In this document: positions 16,761 to 28,714 of the stretch, piece by piece
Layout: each line of letters begins with the position of its first letter
Numbering within the stretch: the first letter of the stretch is position 1
Source of the DNA: an uncultured Lachnospiraceae bacterium
Lineage (GTDB): Bacteria > Bacillota > Clostridia > Lachnospirales > Lachnospiraceae
Reading direction: 5' to 3'
Length of the DNA: 60,620 nucleotides
Assembly (NCBI GenBank): GCA_947168905.1
Contig: CAMVNR010000004.1
Location: 1-60,620, forward strand
Notes under the pieces: model-generated
Database searches by the model: none
What the model saw: the letters and a program-made list of their open reading frames with translations, nothing else
What the model was told of the DNA's origin: nothing
Program-made: the position numbers and the translations under genes

Positions 16761-18080
16761 TTACTGCTCTTTCTCTTTTGTTTCCGCCGGTTTTTCGGTT
16801 TTTTCAGACTTTGGTTTTTTTCCGGACTTCAGTTCACGCTGTCTTTCTTCATACTGTTCAACCATATAAACCTTGGAAGCAAGAGATCCCGGCTTTCCCC
16901 GGCTGGAGCTTTCGTAATAGCTGCTCGACTGTTTTGCGCGTTCTGCAAGCTCCTTTTTATTCTTTTCTTCTTCCTCACGCTCTTCTTCGAGATTCCGAAC
17001 CGTAGCGGTCACGTTGGTGACTTTTTTCGGCGGAAGTCCCTTCTTTGCGCGCTTGACATTCATTCTTTCAATGTTCTTTGCGACCATATCATTCAGATCG
17101 ACCTTATCCATATAACGGTTCACGATCAGCTGAATGATTACCTGAATTCCGGAACTTGCGACCCAGTAAAGTCCGAGACCTGCGGAGAACATAAAAGTCA
17201 TAACAACCGACAGAATCGGGAACATGATATTCATCGTGTTCATCATGCTCTGCTGCTGATCCTGCGTATTCTTCTTTACGTTTCCGTTGCCCTTCTGCAT
17301 CAGCCAGCTTGACAGCCACTGAAGACCGCCGGCCAGAATCGGAATAAAGATTGCCGGCCAAAGCTGCTGCATCGGAGTCATTGTCAGGTTGATCCCGAGG
17401 AATGTGTTGACGCCGTTGATCTTATCCGCAACCGCCGCGTAGGAATCCGTCAGCTGGCTGTTATTGAAGATATTCAGAAACTGCGTCCATTCTTCCGGTG
17501 TGAAATTGTACATCATGTCGATGATGTACTTGGATTCCGTGAGCGTTGCCTGCTTACGCATGATGCTGTTGCTGTTGAACAGCGTCATAAGCGCTTCATT
17601 CGTCTCATAACCGGAAATTCCCATCAGTGTCGTAGCAACGCCTTCAAAATACTCACGAAGTTTGGTAATGTATCCGGGCATATGATAAATAACCTGATAC
17701 AATGCAAACAGAATCGGCATCTGTAAAAGCGTCTGAAGACATCCGCCCGTAGCGGATGTTCCGTACTTGGCGTAAATTTCCTTTGTTTCCTGCTGCTGTG
17801 CCATCACAGAAGCGTTGTCGGTTTTTCCTTTGTACTTTGCCTGGACTTTCTGCAGTTCGGGAGCCATAACGGACTGCAGTTTGGAATATTTCTGCTGCCT
17901 GATTGAGAGAGGAATCATTAATGCCTTGATAATCAGTGTAAACAGAATGATCGCAAGACCGATATTCGGAAGTCCGATAAAATTCAGACCTTCAAAAATC
18001 CAGTTCATCAGGTGACCGAGCACCCAGGCAATGGGCCCGATCAGAAACCAGTTACTTTGCGTAGCTGTTATAAAGCTCAT
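16761..18080 (-). CDS. yidC: Membrane protein insertase YidC (OxaA)
   Basis: YidC inserts proteins into the cytoplasmic membrane, alone or with the Sec translocon. The 439-residue product has five hydrophobic segments, the family block IIKALMIPLSIRQQKYSKLQ with the groove arginine, GGCLQTLLQMPILFALYQVI, and later segments QQLWPAIFIPILAGGLQWLS and GLGLYWVASSGIQVI. A long Lys/Glu-rich cytoplasmic tail (about residues 355-439) may contact ribosomes. There is no lipobox typical of the Bacillus SpoIIIJ paralogue. It sits in the conserved rpmH-rnpA-yidD-yidC-jag order. Confidence 0.95.
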   Translation of the reverse strand: MSFITATQSNWFLIGPIAWVLGHLMNWIFEGLNFIGLPNIGLAIILFTLIIKALMIPLSIRQQKYSKLQSVMAPELQKVQAKYKGKTDNASVMAQQQETKEIYAKYGTSATGGCLQTLLQMPILFALYQVIYHMPGYITKLREYFEGVATTLMGISGYETNEALMTLFNSNSIMRKQATLTESKYIIDMMYNFTPEEWTQFLNIFNNSQLTDSYAAVADKINGVNTFLGINLTMTPMQQLWPAIFIPILAGGLQWLSSWLMQKGNGNVKKNTQDQQQSMMNTMNIMFPILSVVMTFMFSAGLGLYWVASSGIQVIIQLIVNRYMDKVDLNDMVAKNIERMNVKRAKKGLPPKKVTNVTATVRNLEEEREEEEKNKKELAERAKQSSSYYESSSRGKPGSLASKVYMVEQYEERQRELKSGKKPKSEKTEKPAETKEKEQ

Positions 18081-18133
18081 TCCTTCCTCCTTATCCGCCC
18101 CTGATCTTTTCTATCAGGAGGGCATGCGCGTAT

Positions 18134-18349
18134 TTACGGAACCGGGTCGTATCCGCAGTTCGGGTTAAACGGATTACAGCGCAGAATTCTCTTTACTGCC
18201 AGCCATCCTCCCCGAAGCACCCCGTATTTTTCCAGTGCTTCAATCGCATACTGTGAACAGGTCGGGATAAATCTACAGTGGGTGTAGCGTTTCATTGGTG
18301 ATAAATATTTCTGGTAAAAACGAATCCATCCGATCAGTACGTTTTTCAT
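18134..18349 (-). CDS. yidD: Membrane protein insertion efficiency factor YidD
   Basis: A small protein of 71 residues with the YidD/haemolytic domain signature: RFYQKYLSP near the start, [21 protein letters not shown] in the middle and [15 protein letters not shown] at the end, including the conserved cysteines. YidD assists YidC-dependent insertion at the inner face of the membrane. A GTG one codon upstream (18352) is also possible; I chose the ATG. It sits between rnpA and yidC as in most Firmicutes. Confidence 0.92.
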   Translation of the reverse strand: MKNVLIGWIRFYQKYLSPMKRYTHCRFIPTCSQYAIEALEKYGVLRGGWLAVKRILRCNPFNPNCGYDPVP

Positions 18350-18374
18350 CACTTCACCCGCTTCAGTTCTTTAA

Positions 18375-18704
18375 TTAATTTTGATAAACAGACAGTCTCT
18401 TCAACAGGCCGATAAGAGACTTCTCTATTACAGTAAATCCCTGGTTCTTTGCATTGTTACGCGCTAATACTATGATATCTCTGTCTTTACGAATGTGATC
18501 CCTGTTTAAACGATACGCTTCCCGCACGAGCCGGCGGAAGCGGTGGCGGACAACTGAATTGCCCACCTTTTTGCTGCAGACGATACCGATTTTCCCGGAT
18601 CCTTCTGCCTGATAAACGACAAGATACGAATCGGCACAGGAAATATGCTTCCCGTATACCGCATCAAATTCTTCCTTTGTACGCAGGGAATCTATATTTC
18701 TCAT
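18375..18704 (-). CDS. rnpA: Ribonuclease P protein component
   Basis: RnpA is the protein subunit that helps RNase P RNA bind and cut the 5' leader of pre-tRNA. The 109-residue product contains the family's arginine-rich block, SVVRHRFRRLVREAYR, preceded by GIVCSKKVGN, and the C-terminal DIIVLAR segment. The frame is open to 18734, but the ATG at 18704 has CAGGAG upstream and gives the usual N-terminus (MRNIDSLRTKEEF). The rpmH terminator lies between it and rpmH. Confidence 0.94.
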   Translation of the reverse strand: MRNIDSLRTKEEFDAVYGKHISCADSYLVVYQAEGSGKIGIVCSKKVGNSVVRHRFRRLVREAYRLNRDHIRKDRDIIVLARNNAKNQGFTVIEKSLIGLLKRLSVYQN

Positions 18705-18722
18705 GCACTCAACGCTCCTGTT

Positions 18723-18749
18723 GCAAAAAGCCACTCAAGGAGTGGCTTA
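18723..18749 (-). terminator. Intrinsic terminator/attenuator between rpmH and rnpA
   Basis: On the minus strand AAGCCACTC and GAGTGGCTT form a 9-bp stem with a 3-base loop, followed by TTTTT. The hairpin (18728-18748) overlaps the rpmH stop codon. It would reduce transcription into rnpA relative to rpmH, which suits the large difference in demand for L34 and RnpA. Confidence 0.8.
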
Positions 18750-18884
18750 TTGAACTGTTAAAACTTTTCTGCCTTTTGCGCGGCGGGCGGAAAGAACTTT
18801 TCTGCCGCCTGCGGTCTGCATTCTTGCTCTGAAGCCGTGAACTCTCTTATGAGATTTCTTTTTCGGCTGGAATGTCATTTTCAT
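18747..18884 (-). CDS. rpmH: 50S ribosomal protein L34
   Basis: This short gene encodes 45 residues, read from the minus strand as [18 protein letters not shown], then [20 protein letters not shown] and RKVLTVQ. It shows the full L34 signature (TFQP, HGFRARM, GRKVL, RRAKGR). L34 is a structural protein of the large subunit. GGAGG lies about nine bases before the ATG. A very good promoter sits 66 bases upstream (18950-18978) and a terminator overlaps its stop, so it heads the leftward rpmH-rnpA-yidD-yidC-jag operon. Confidence 0.96.
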   Translation of the reverse strand: MKMTFQPKKKSHKRVHGFRARMQTAGGRKVLSARRAKGRKVLTVQ

Positions 18885-18949
18885 ATACAAAATCCTCCTG
18901 TAGGTTTTTTTCTGATTTCATGTTTTCGTAAGAAGAGACACCGTATCAG

Positions 18950-18978
18950 ATTATATTAAAGAAATCCAGTAAAGTCAA
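18950..18978 (-). promoter_or_regulatory. rpmH promoter
   Basis: On the minus strand TTGACT (18978-18973) and TATAAT (18955-18950) are separated by 17 bases. The predicted start of transcription is about 60 bases before the rpmH ATG. Confidence 0.8.
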
Positions 18979-19040
18979 GGGTTTTTTCATGTTTTCAGAG
19001 GCTGTTTTAAGTGGAAAAACAGATGTTTTTTTGTTGATTT

Positions 19041-19356
19041 TGTTGATAAAATTTACTCCATTTTGTTAAAAAAATGATCTGTACCCCATTTTTCCACATA
19101 CTTATCAACTTTCGTTATTTATTGCTAACCAGTTTTCAACAAAATGTTAAAAACCTGTTGAAAACACGTTATTATTTACATTCATTATTTTTATTTTTAC
19201 AGTAAAATAAAGAAATTCCGAGGTGATTTAAGATCATCTGTTCGTTTCCTTTAAAGTGAATATTCAGCCTGTTTTCACCTGTTTTCCTGCCTGAACAGCA
19301 TCATATAAACAATACGAACAAAACACTTATTCACATTATCAACATGTTTTTCCACC
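19041..19356. other. oriC, upstream part: DnaA-box cluster between rpmH and dnaA
   Basis: The 18885-19488 gap has no gene. It holds eight sequences close to the DnaA box TTATCCACA: 19041-19049 (minus, TTATCAACA), 19090-19098 (TTTTCCACA), 19102-19110 (TTATCAACT), 19133-19141 (TTTTCAACA), 19156-19164 (minus, TTTTCAACA), 19327-19335 (TTATTCACA), 19336-19344 (TTATCAACA) and 19348-19356 (TTTTCCACC). The two at 19327-19344 are directly adjacent. A very AT-rich stretch lies at 19165-19215. Gene order changes direction here, as expected at an origin. The cluster may also autoregulate dnaA, since it ends just before the dnaA promoter. Confidence 0.85.
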
Positions 19357-19384
19357 TGAAATATGAAAAAACCCCATTATTTTC

Positions 19385-19413
19385 TTTACTTTATCTGATT
19401 TTTACGATATAAT
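19385..19413 (+). promoter_or_regulatory. dnaA promoter
   Basis: TTTACT at 19385-19390 and a perfect TATAAT at 19408-19413 are separated by 17 bases. The ATG of dnaA is 75 bases downstream. The nearest DnaA box ends 28 bases upstream, which suits control by DnaA itself. Confidence 0.7.
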
Positions 19414-19488
19414 TATTACGGTGGAATTTGCCCTTTTTTTCGGGCCTTTACCCTCAATGATTTCTTTTATTCCTGAAAGGTTGAACTC

Positions 19489-20853
19489 ATGCTTGAAAAG
19501 ATCAGAGAAAACTGGCAGCTCATCAAAGAGAGCATTCGAGACGAATACGAGATTACGAATGTGCCCTATTCCACATGGATTGAGCCTCTTCAGATTTATA
19601 ATGTAAAAGAAAACACCGCTTATATTGTATTTCCGGACAGCAAGGATGATTTCGCCCTGAAATACATCAGCAAGAAATACCGGCTGTTCTTTCAGGCCAT
19701 GATTGAGGAAATCACCGGATATCATCTCTCTGTTGCTTTTATCAGCGAGCCTGCCGAAAATCCGGGCGTTATTTTCGCACGCGAAGAGAAAAGACCTTCC
19801 GCGGATCCTTACAGAAGCGCTGTTGAAAACGCGAAGCTGAATCCCCGCTATACCTTTGACACCTTCGTCGTCGGCGCAAATAATAAATTTGCACACGCCG
19901 CATCTCTTTCCGTAGCGGAGTCTCCCGGAAAAGAATATAATCCCCTGTTTATCTACGGTGGGCCGGGGCTCGGGAAAACGCACCTGATGCAGGCGATCGC
20001 TCATTTTATTCTTCAGAATAAACCATCCACGCGTATTATCTATGCTACTTCTGAAGTTTTCACAAATGAAGTAATTGATTCAATCAGGAACAAAAATCCC
20101 GGCGAGTTCCGCAATAAATACAGAAATATCGATGTTATTCTGATTGATGACATTCAGTTTATTATAGGTAAAGAATCCACACAGGAAGAATTCTTCCATA
20201 CCTTCAATTTCCTTTACGAAAACGGAAAGCAGATTATTTTAAGTTCAGATCAGCCGCCGAAAAATTTCACTACACTGGATGAACGCCTTCGTTCCAGATT
20301 TGAAATGGGCCTCTCCGTGGATATTTCCGCACCGGATTATGAAACCCGTATGGCAATTCTCAGAAAAAAAGAAGAGCTTGAGGGCTATACGATCGACAAT
20401 GAGATTCTGAAATATATCGCTTCCAATATTAAAACAAACATCCGTGAACTTGAAGGAGCTCTCACCAAGATGGTTGCATATTCCAAGCTTCATCCGCAGT
20501 CCACGCTGACACTGGAGGTTGCAAGGGAGAATCTGAAGGATATTATCAGTCCGGACAGCCAGGAAAAAATAACGCCGGAGCATATTATCCAGGTTGTAGC
20601 CGATCATTACGGACTCCGCCCGGAAGACATTAAATCCCAGCGGAGGACCAAGGAAGTGGTGCTCCCAAGACAGATTGCCATGTACCTGATTCGGATTATG
20701 AACGACATTTCCTTAAAGGATGTCGGACGGATCCTCGGCAACAGAGACCATGCTACAATTATCCACGGATATGAAAAAATCATCAACGAAATGAACACGA
20801 ACCCGGATCTCGCGGGCAATATCGAAGTAATCAAGAAGAAGCTGATGCTGTAG
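19489..20853 (+). CDS. dnaA: Chromosomal replication initiator protein DnaA
   Basis: DnaA binds DnaA boxes, forms an ATP-dependent filament on single-stranded DNA and opens the origin. The 454-residue product has the N-terminal oligomerisation domain (about 1-80), a linker, and the AAA+ domain starting at NPRYTFDTFVVGANN. The AAA+ domain carries Walker A GGPGLGKTH and Walker B VILIDDIQF. The C-terminal helix-turn-helix has the DnaA signature GNRDHATIIHGYEKI. The length is normal. GAAAGG precedes the ATG. It lies between the two parts of oriC. Confidence 0.98.
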   Translation: MLEKIRENWQLIKESIRDEYEITNVPYSTWIEPLQIYNVKENTAYIVFPDSKDDFALKYISKKYRLFFQAMIEEITGYHLSVAFISEPAENPGVIFAREEKRPSADPYRSAVENAKLNPRYTFDTFVVGANNKFAHAASLSVAESPGKEYNPLFIYGGPGLGKTHLMQAIAHFILQNKPSTRIIYATSEVFTNEVIDSIRNKNPGEFRNKYRNIDVILIDDIQFIIGKESTQEEFFHTFNFLYENGKQIILSSDQPPKNFTTLDERLRSRFEMGLSVDISAPDYETRMAILRKKEELEGYTIDNEILKYIASNIKTNIRELEGALTKMVAYSKLHPQSTLTLEVARENLKDIISPDSQEKITPEHIIQVVADHYGLRPEDIKSQRRTKEVVLPRQIAMYLIRIMNDISLKDVGRILGNRDHATIIHGYEKIINEMNTNPDLAGNIEVIKKKLML

Positions 20854-20892
20854 GGATTTGTGGAATCCGTGAAATCTTCATAACGGTATTCA

Positions 20893-20946
20893 CAGCGTTT
20901 TTCAGAGTGTTTTTTCAAGAGAATTCCAGTAAAAAAACGCTGTTTT
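20893..20946 (+). terminator. Possible terminator/attenuator after dnaA
   Basis: CAGCGTTTTT at 20893-20902 pairs with AAAAACGCTG at 20933-20942 around a 30-base loop and is followed by TTTT. The loop is long, so termination would be partial. It lies just upstream of the DnaA-trio element and may be part of the origin structure. Confidence 0.4.
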
Positions 20947-20949
20947 CAC

Positions 20950-20997
20950 CTTTCCACATCCCCTACGAATACTACTACTGAATTATATACTATTTAT
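20950..20997 (+). other. oriC, downstream part: DnaA box, GC spacer, DnaA-trio-like and AT-rich unwinding element
   Basis: Between dnaA and dnaN the order is CTTTCCACA (20950-20958, DnaA box-like), TCCCC (20959-20963), TACGAATACTACTACTG (20964-20980) and then the AT-rich AATTATATACTATTTAT. This matches the Bacillus subtilis basal unwinding system: DnaA boxes, a short GC-rich spacer, repeated CTA-type DnaA-trios and an AT-rich region. Three consecutive trios fit the consensus (CTA, CTA, CTG). Further box-like sequences lie nearby at 20862-20870 and 20888-20896. I infer that duplex opening occurs here. Confidence 0.7.
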
Positions 20998-21022
20998 CTA
21001 TCTAAAAAGGAGCGCTTCCAAC

Positions 21023-22129
21023 ATGAAGGTAAGATGTTCAAAAGACAGTCTGCAGAAAGCAATCGCAAGTGTCTCAAGAGCCGTGCCCGTACGCACCACA
21101 ATGGAAATATTGAAATGCATTCTTCTTCAGGCGGAAGATCAGGAATGCAAGCTGACGGCGAATGATACCGCTCTCGGAATCGAGACCAGAATCGACGCTG
21201 AGGTCGAGGAACCGGGAATCGCTGCTATCGACGCAGGGCTTTTTGCTTCCATCATCAGAAAATTTCCGGATTCGGATGTTGTGATCTCCACATCCAGGGA
21301 TGAATCCATTGATATTAAATGCGAAAACGCGTCTTTCCATATCAGCGGAAGGGGAACGGACGATTTTATCTATCTGCCGACGGTAGAAGCAAAGGAAAGT
21401 ATTATTATTTCCCAGTTCACCATCCGTGAAATGATCGGCCAGGTCATTTTCTCTGTGGCGGACTCCGATGCAAACGCTGCAATGTCCGGTGTATATATGG
21501 AAATTCTCGGAGACAGAATCCGTATGACGACACTGGACGGACACCGGATCAGTATCCGTGTCAGCGAGCTTCGGGATATCTCTTCGCCGGTATCCACGAT
21601 CGTTCCGTCAAAAACCCTTTCCGACCTTCAGAAAATTGTTTCCGGAGACGCGGACAAGGATATGAGAATCTCTTTCGCGAAGAATCATATCGTTTTCGAT
21701 TATGACAGAACGCGGATGGTTTCAAGAGTGATCGACGGAGAATATTTTAAGGTGGAATCCATGATCCGGGATGCATATGAGACGCATCTTAAGATCAATA
21801 AGAGAGATTTCCTGAACTGTCTGGACAGATCGACACTTCTTGTCAATGAAAGCGATAAGAAGCCGGTTATCCTGAATATCACGGATGAAGAAATGAGCAT
21901 CCGGTTAAAGTCCGCGATCGGCTCCATGAATGAGACGATTCCGATAGAGAAAGAAGGAAAGGATATTAAGATCGCCTTCAATCCAAAGCTTCTTCTGGAC
22001 GCTCTTCGTGTAATAGACGATGAAGAAATCGATCTTTTCATGGTGAAATACAATTATCCCTGTATTATCAAAGACGAAAAGGGAAGCTATACCTATGTGG
22101 TTCTTCCCGTCAACTTTATTGAGGATTAA
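21023..22129 (+). CDS. dnaN: DNA polymerase III subunit beta (sliding clamp)
   Basis: DnaN forms the ring-shaped dimer that keeps the replicative polymerase on DNA. The 368-residue product has the three-part clamp architecture, starting MKVRCSKDSLQKAIASVSRA with the family's VPVRTTMEILKCILLQA block, and ends in the conserved YNYPCIIKDEKGSYTYVVLP motif that shapes the peptide-binding groove (the usual ending is VMPM/VLPV). AAAGGAG lies about 10 bases before the ATG. It is followed two bases later by the S4-domain gene. Confidence 0.97.
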   Translation: MKVRCSKDSLQKAIASVSRAVPVRTTMEILKCILLQAEDQECKLTANDTALGIETRIDAEVEEPGIAAIDAGLFASIIRKFPDSDVVISTSRDESIDIKCENASFHISGRGTDDFIYLPTVEAKESIIISQFTIREMIGQVIFSVADSDANAAMSGVYMEILGDRIRMTTLDGHRISIRVSELRDISSPVSTIVPSKTLSDLQKIVSGDADKDMRISFAKNHIVFDYDRTRMVSRVIDGEYFKVESMIRDAYETHLKINKRDFLNCLDRSTLLVNESDKKPVILNITDEEMSIRLKSAIGSMNETIPIEKEGKDIKIAFNPKLLLDALRVIDDEEIDLFMVKYNYPCIIKDEKGSYTYVVLPVNFIED

Positions 22130-22131
22130 AT

Positions 22132-22338
22132 ATGGTTCTGCATCTGATCGGAGAATATATTAAACTCGGCCAGGCCCTGAAGGCTGCCAATCTTGTTGAG
22201 ATGGGATCTGACGCGAAAATGGTCATTCAAAACGGTGAAGTTTTTGTCAACGGAGAACAGGAACTGCGCCGCGGAAGAAAACTGGTGGTTGGAGACGTCG
22301 TTGAATATAACGGCGATTCCGTGGAAATTGTGAAGTGA
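22132..22338 (+). CDS. rlbA: S4-domain RNA-binding protein RlbA (YaaA)
   Basis: This 68-residue protein consists of a single S4 RNA-binding domain: IKLGQALKAANLVEMGSDAK followed by GEVFVNGE and RRGRKLVVGDVVEY. In Bacillus the equivalent (RlbA/YaaA) lies between dnaN and recF and is associated with ribosome assembly. The position is identical here, two bases after dnaN and one base before recF, so translation is probably coupled. Confidence 0.9.
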   Translation: MVLHLIGEYIKLGQALKAANLVEMGSDAKMVIQNGEVFVNGEQELRRGRKLVVGDVVEYNGDSVEIVK

Positions 22339-22339
22339 C

Positions 22340-25355
<3,016 letters not shown>

Positions 25356-25366
25356 TGGAGAATTGA

Positions 25367-27886
25367 ATGGAAGCGAATGTAGTTGATAAAATTAAGGAGG
25401 TTGAGCTCAGGGAAACGATGGAGCAGTCCTATGTGGACTATGCGATGTCGGTAATCGTGGACCGTGCACTGCCGGATGCCAGAGACGGATTAAAACCCGT
25501 GCAGCGCCGTGTGCTGTTTTCCATGGCTGAGCTTTCAAATACACCGGATAAGCCGCACAGGAAGTGCGCGCGTATCGTCGGTGATACGATGGGTAAATAC
25601 CATCCCCACGGAGACAGCTCCATTTACGGAGCACTCGTCTATCTGGCACAGAGCTGGAATACGCATTATCCTCTTGTAGACGGACACGGAAATTTCGGTT
25701 CGGTGGACGGAGACGGAGCTGCGGCCATGCGTTACACGGAAGCAAGGCTTTCAAAGATCAGCATGGAACTGCTGGCGGATCTGAATAAGGATACCGTGGA
25801 TTTTGTTCCGAACTTTGATGAGACCGAAAAAGAGCCGACAATCCTTCCTTCCCGCTTTCCAAACCTTCTGGTTAACGGAACACAGGGAATAGCGGTCGGA
25901 ATGGCGACGAATATTCCTCCGCACAATTTACGGGAAACCATCGGGGCTGTCGTAAAAATCATCGACAACCGGATCAATGAGGGCAGGGATACTTCGATTG
26001 AAGAAATAATGCAGATTATCCAGGGACCGGATTTTCCGACCGGAGCCCAGATTATCGGGCACCGCGGGATCGAACAGGCTTACCGTACCGGACGCGGAAA
26101 ACTCCGTGTGCGTTCGGTCTGCCGGATCGAGCCGATGGACAACGGCAAAAACATGATTATTGTTACGGAAATTCCGTACCTGGTCAATAAACAGCGCCTG
26201 ATCGAGAAAATTGCGGACCTGCATAAGGAAAAAAAGGTCGACGGAATGACGGCCATCCGGGATGAGACAACAAGCCGGGAGGGAACCCGCATCGTTATAG
26301 AGCTTCGGCGGGATGTAAACCCGAATGTTGTCCTGAATCAGCTGTACAAGCATTCCCAGCTGGAAGATACGTACGGCGTAATCATGCTGGCCCTTGTCGG
26401 CGGAGAGCCGAAGGTAATGAGCATCAAGACGATGCTCGAAGTCTATATCCGGCATCAGGAAGAGGTTGTGACGCGGCGTACCCGCTTTGATCTGAAGAGA
26501 GCCGAGGAGCGCGCGCATATCATCGAAGGACTTCTGATCGCTCTCGACCATATTGATGAAGTGATCCGGATTATCCGTGCGGCGGCCAACGTCCAGGAAG
26601 CGAAGACAAAGCTGATGGAGCGCTTCGGGCTGTCGGATGCTCAGGCCCAGGCAATCGTCGACATGCGTCTGCGTGCGCTGACAGGACTCGAGCGCAGCCG
26701 TCTGGAAGAGGAATATGCGGAGCTGAAAAAAACCATCGATCACTTAAGAGCGATTCTCGCGGACGAAAACCTGCTCTTAGGTGTTATCCGCGATGAAATC
26801 AGTGTGATCGCGGACAAGTACGGCGACGATCGGAAAACGAAAATTCTGCCGGAAGAGGATGAAATTGTCGATGAGGACCTGATCGCTGAAGAAAGCACCG
26901 TGGTTGCCATGACGAAGCTCGGTTATATCAAGCGGATGTCTCTGGACAACTTCAAGGCACAGAACCGGGGAGGACGCGGCATCCGGGGAATGCAGGTCAT
27001 CGATGATGATTATACGACAGACCTTGTGATGACAGGAACGAAGGACAATATTATGTTCTTTACAAACCAGGGCCGTGTCTATATGCTGAAGGTCTACGAA
27101 ATTCCGGAATCCGCAAGGACATCCCGCGGAACTCCGGTAATTAATCTTCTCCAGCTGCAGCCGGAAGAAAAAGTCACACAGATCATCACCGCGAAGGGGC
27201 TGGATGAAAACTCCTATATCATGATGGCGACAAGGGACGGCACCATCAAGAAGACGCCCGCATCCGAGTACCGCAACGTACGTAAGACCGGTCTGAACGC
27301 AATTACCTTAAAGGAAGGCGATGAACTGATCGGCGTAAAGAATACAAAGGGAAATGAAAAAATTCTGCTGGTATCGAAGACCGGAAATACGATCTGCTTT
27401 GATGAGCAGAACGTCCGTATCTGCGGAAGAACTTCGATCGGCGTAAGAGGCATGCGGCTTTACGGAGATGATGAAGTTGTTTCAATGGAAATCGTCGAAG
27501 AAGATAAGGCAGTACTTTTCGTTTCTGAGTACGGTATGGGCAAAAGGACCGCATTTACCGAGTTCAATGCACAGGGCCGCGGAGGAAAAGGAGCGAGAGG
27601 CTACAGGGTAACGGAAAAGACAGGCTATATTGTCGGAACCGAGTCGGTATATGAAAATGAGGAAATCATGATCATTACGACGGAAGGGATTATTATCCGG
27701 ATGCCGGTGGGCGGAATTTCCATGCTCGGGAAGACCGCAAGCGGTGTGAAGTTGATTAACCTTGACAGGGAGACCGATGCAAAGGTGGCCAGCTTTACTG
27801 TAGTAACCGCTGAGGAAGAAGAACCGGCTGCGGAAACTGAGGAAGAAACTGAAAATCATCCGGAGAATAATACGCAGGAAGAGTAA
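25367..27886 (+). CDS. gyrA: DNA gyrase subunit A
   Basis: GyrA cuts and rejoins DNA in the gyrase heterotetramer. The 839-residue product has the winged-helix breakage domain with catalytic tyrosine in [13 protein letters not shown], a coiled-coil tower, and the six-bladed C-terminal domain with the GyrA box as QGRGGKG. The quinolone-determining segment reads [17 protein letters not shown]: serine is kept at the position of E. coli Ser83, but glycine stands where E. coli has Asp87. I recall this glycine as normal for Lachnospiraceae rather than a resistance mutation. The acidic tail ([14 protein letters not shown]) is group-specific. Confidence 0.98.
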   Translation: MEANVVDKIKEVELRETMEQSYVDYAMSVIVDRALPDARDGLKPVQRRVLFSMAELSNTPDKPHRKCARIVGDTMGKYHPHGDSSIYGALVYLAQSWNTHYPLVDGHGNFGSVDGDGAAAMRYTEARLSKISMELLADLNKDTVDFVPNFDETEKEPTILPSRFPNLLVNGTQGIAVGMATNIPPHNLRETIGAVVKIIDNRINEGRDTSIEEIMQIIQGPDFPTGAQIIGHRGIEQAYRTGRGKLRVRSVCRIEPMDNGKNMIIVTEIPYLVNKQRLIEKIADLHKEKKVDGMTAIRDETTSREGTRIVIELRRDVNPNVVLNQLYKHSQLEDTYGVIMLALVGGEPKVMSIKTMLEVYIRHQEEVVTRRTRFDLKRAEERAHIIEGLLIALDHIDEVIRIIRAAANVQEAKTKLMERFGLSDAQAQAIVDMRLRALTGLERSRLEEEYAELKKTIDHLRAILADENLLLGVIRDEISVIADKYGDDRKTKILPEEDEIVDEDLIAEESTVVAMTKLGYIKRMSLDNFKAQNRGGRGIRGMQVIDDDYTTDLVMTGTKDNIMFFTNQGRVYMLKVYEIPESARTSRGTPVINLLQLQPEEKVTQIITAKGLDENSYIMMATRDGTIKKTPASEYRNVRKTGLNAITLKEGDELIGVKNTKGNEKILLVSKTGNTICFDEQNVRICGRTSIGVRGMRLYGDDEVVSMEIVEEDKAVLFVSEYGMGKRTAFTEFNAQGRGGKGARGYRVTEKTGYIVGTESVYENEEIMIITTEGIIIRMPVGGISMLGKTASGVKLINLDRETDAKVASFTVVTAEEEEPAAETEEETENHPENNTQEE

Positions 27887-27921
27887 ACTTAAGCAGCATA
27901 GAAGAAAGAAGGGCGATTCCG

Positions 27922-28650
27922 ATGAAAATTACGGTATGGAACGAATATCTGCATGAAAGAACGGAAGATGCCGTCCGGGAAGTTTATCCCGAAGGCATCC
28001 ATAACTGTATTAAAGATTTTCTTCTGAAAAACGGATTTACGGACGTGCGGACGGCAACGCTTGACGAGCCGGAGCACGGACTTACAAAAGAAGTGCTCGA
28101 CGATACGGATGTGCTGTTCTGGTGGGGACATATGCGGCATCATATGGTCAGTGACGAGGTGGTGCAGCGTGTCTATGACCGCGTACAGGCAGGCATGGGG
28201 CTGATCGTGCTGCATTCAGGCCATGAGTCGAAAATCTTTAAAAAGCTCATGGGAACCGATTCGGGACAGCTTCGGTGGCGGGAAATCGGAGAGACGGAAA
28301 TTATGTGGAATATCCGGCCGGACCATCCGATTATGCAGGGAATCGATGCGAAGGTCGTGATTCCTCATGAAGAAACCTACGGAGAACTGTTCCATATTCC
28401 GGATCCGGATGAGCTTTTGATGATCAGCTGGTTCTCTGGCGGAGAAGTCTTCCGTTCCGCGATGACCTTCCACCGCGGAGCAGGCAGAATATTCTATTTC
28501 AAGCCGGGACACGAAACCTATCCGGTTTATTATATGCCGGAAGTACAGAGAATTCTCTGCAACGCCGCAAAATGGGCTTATAATCCCGATGCGCCGAAAA
28601 TCCGCTTCGGACACTGTCCCACAGCGCCGGTTGACGAACTTCAGCCGTAA
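27922..28650 (+). CDS. ThuA domain protein (trehalose utilisation-like)
   Basis: The 242-residue product is a stand-alone ThuA domain, a class I glutamine amidotransferase-like fold. Diagnostic parts are the strand-end motif [19 protein letters not shown], the [11 protein letters not shown] nucleophile-loop region and the C-terminal [20 protein letters not shown]. ThuA-like proteins occur in trehalose and other sugar catabolic loci, where some have been reported to oxidise sugars; the exact reaction here is unknown. It lies 35 bases after gyrA with no visible terminator between, so it may be transcribed by read-through from gyrA. Confidence 0.85.
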   Translation: MKITVWNEYLHERTEDAVREVYPEGIHNCIKDFLLKNGFTDVRTATLDEPEHGLTKEVLDDTDVLFWWGHMRHHMVSDEVVQRVYDRVQAGMGLIVLHSGHESKIFKKLMGTDSGQLRWREIGETEIMWNIRPDHPIMQGIDAKVVIPHEETYGELFHIPDPDELLMISWFSGGEVFRSAMTFHRGAGRIFYFKPGHETYPVYYMPEVQRILCNAAKWAYNPDAPKIRFGHCPTAPVDELQP

Positions 28651-28714
28651 AATATTTAGCAAGCACCTTTGTTCCATGGATGTAGCAACTTTACAAAATA
28701 TACGGGAGAATGCC

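Noticed and set aside
18885-19488. Small RNA or riboswitch in the rpmH-dnaA gap
   Set aside because: Everything visible is explained by the rpmH promoter, DnaA boxes, an AT-rich run and the dnaA promoter. No conserved RNA fold was recognised.
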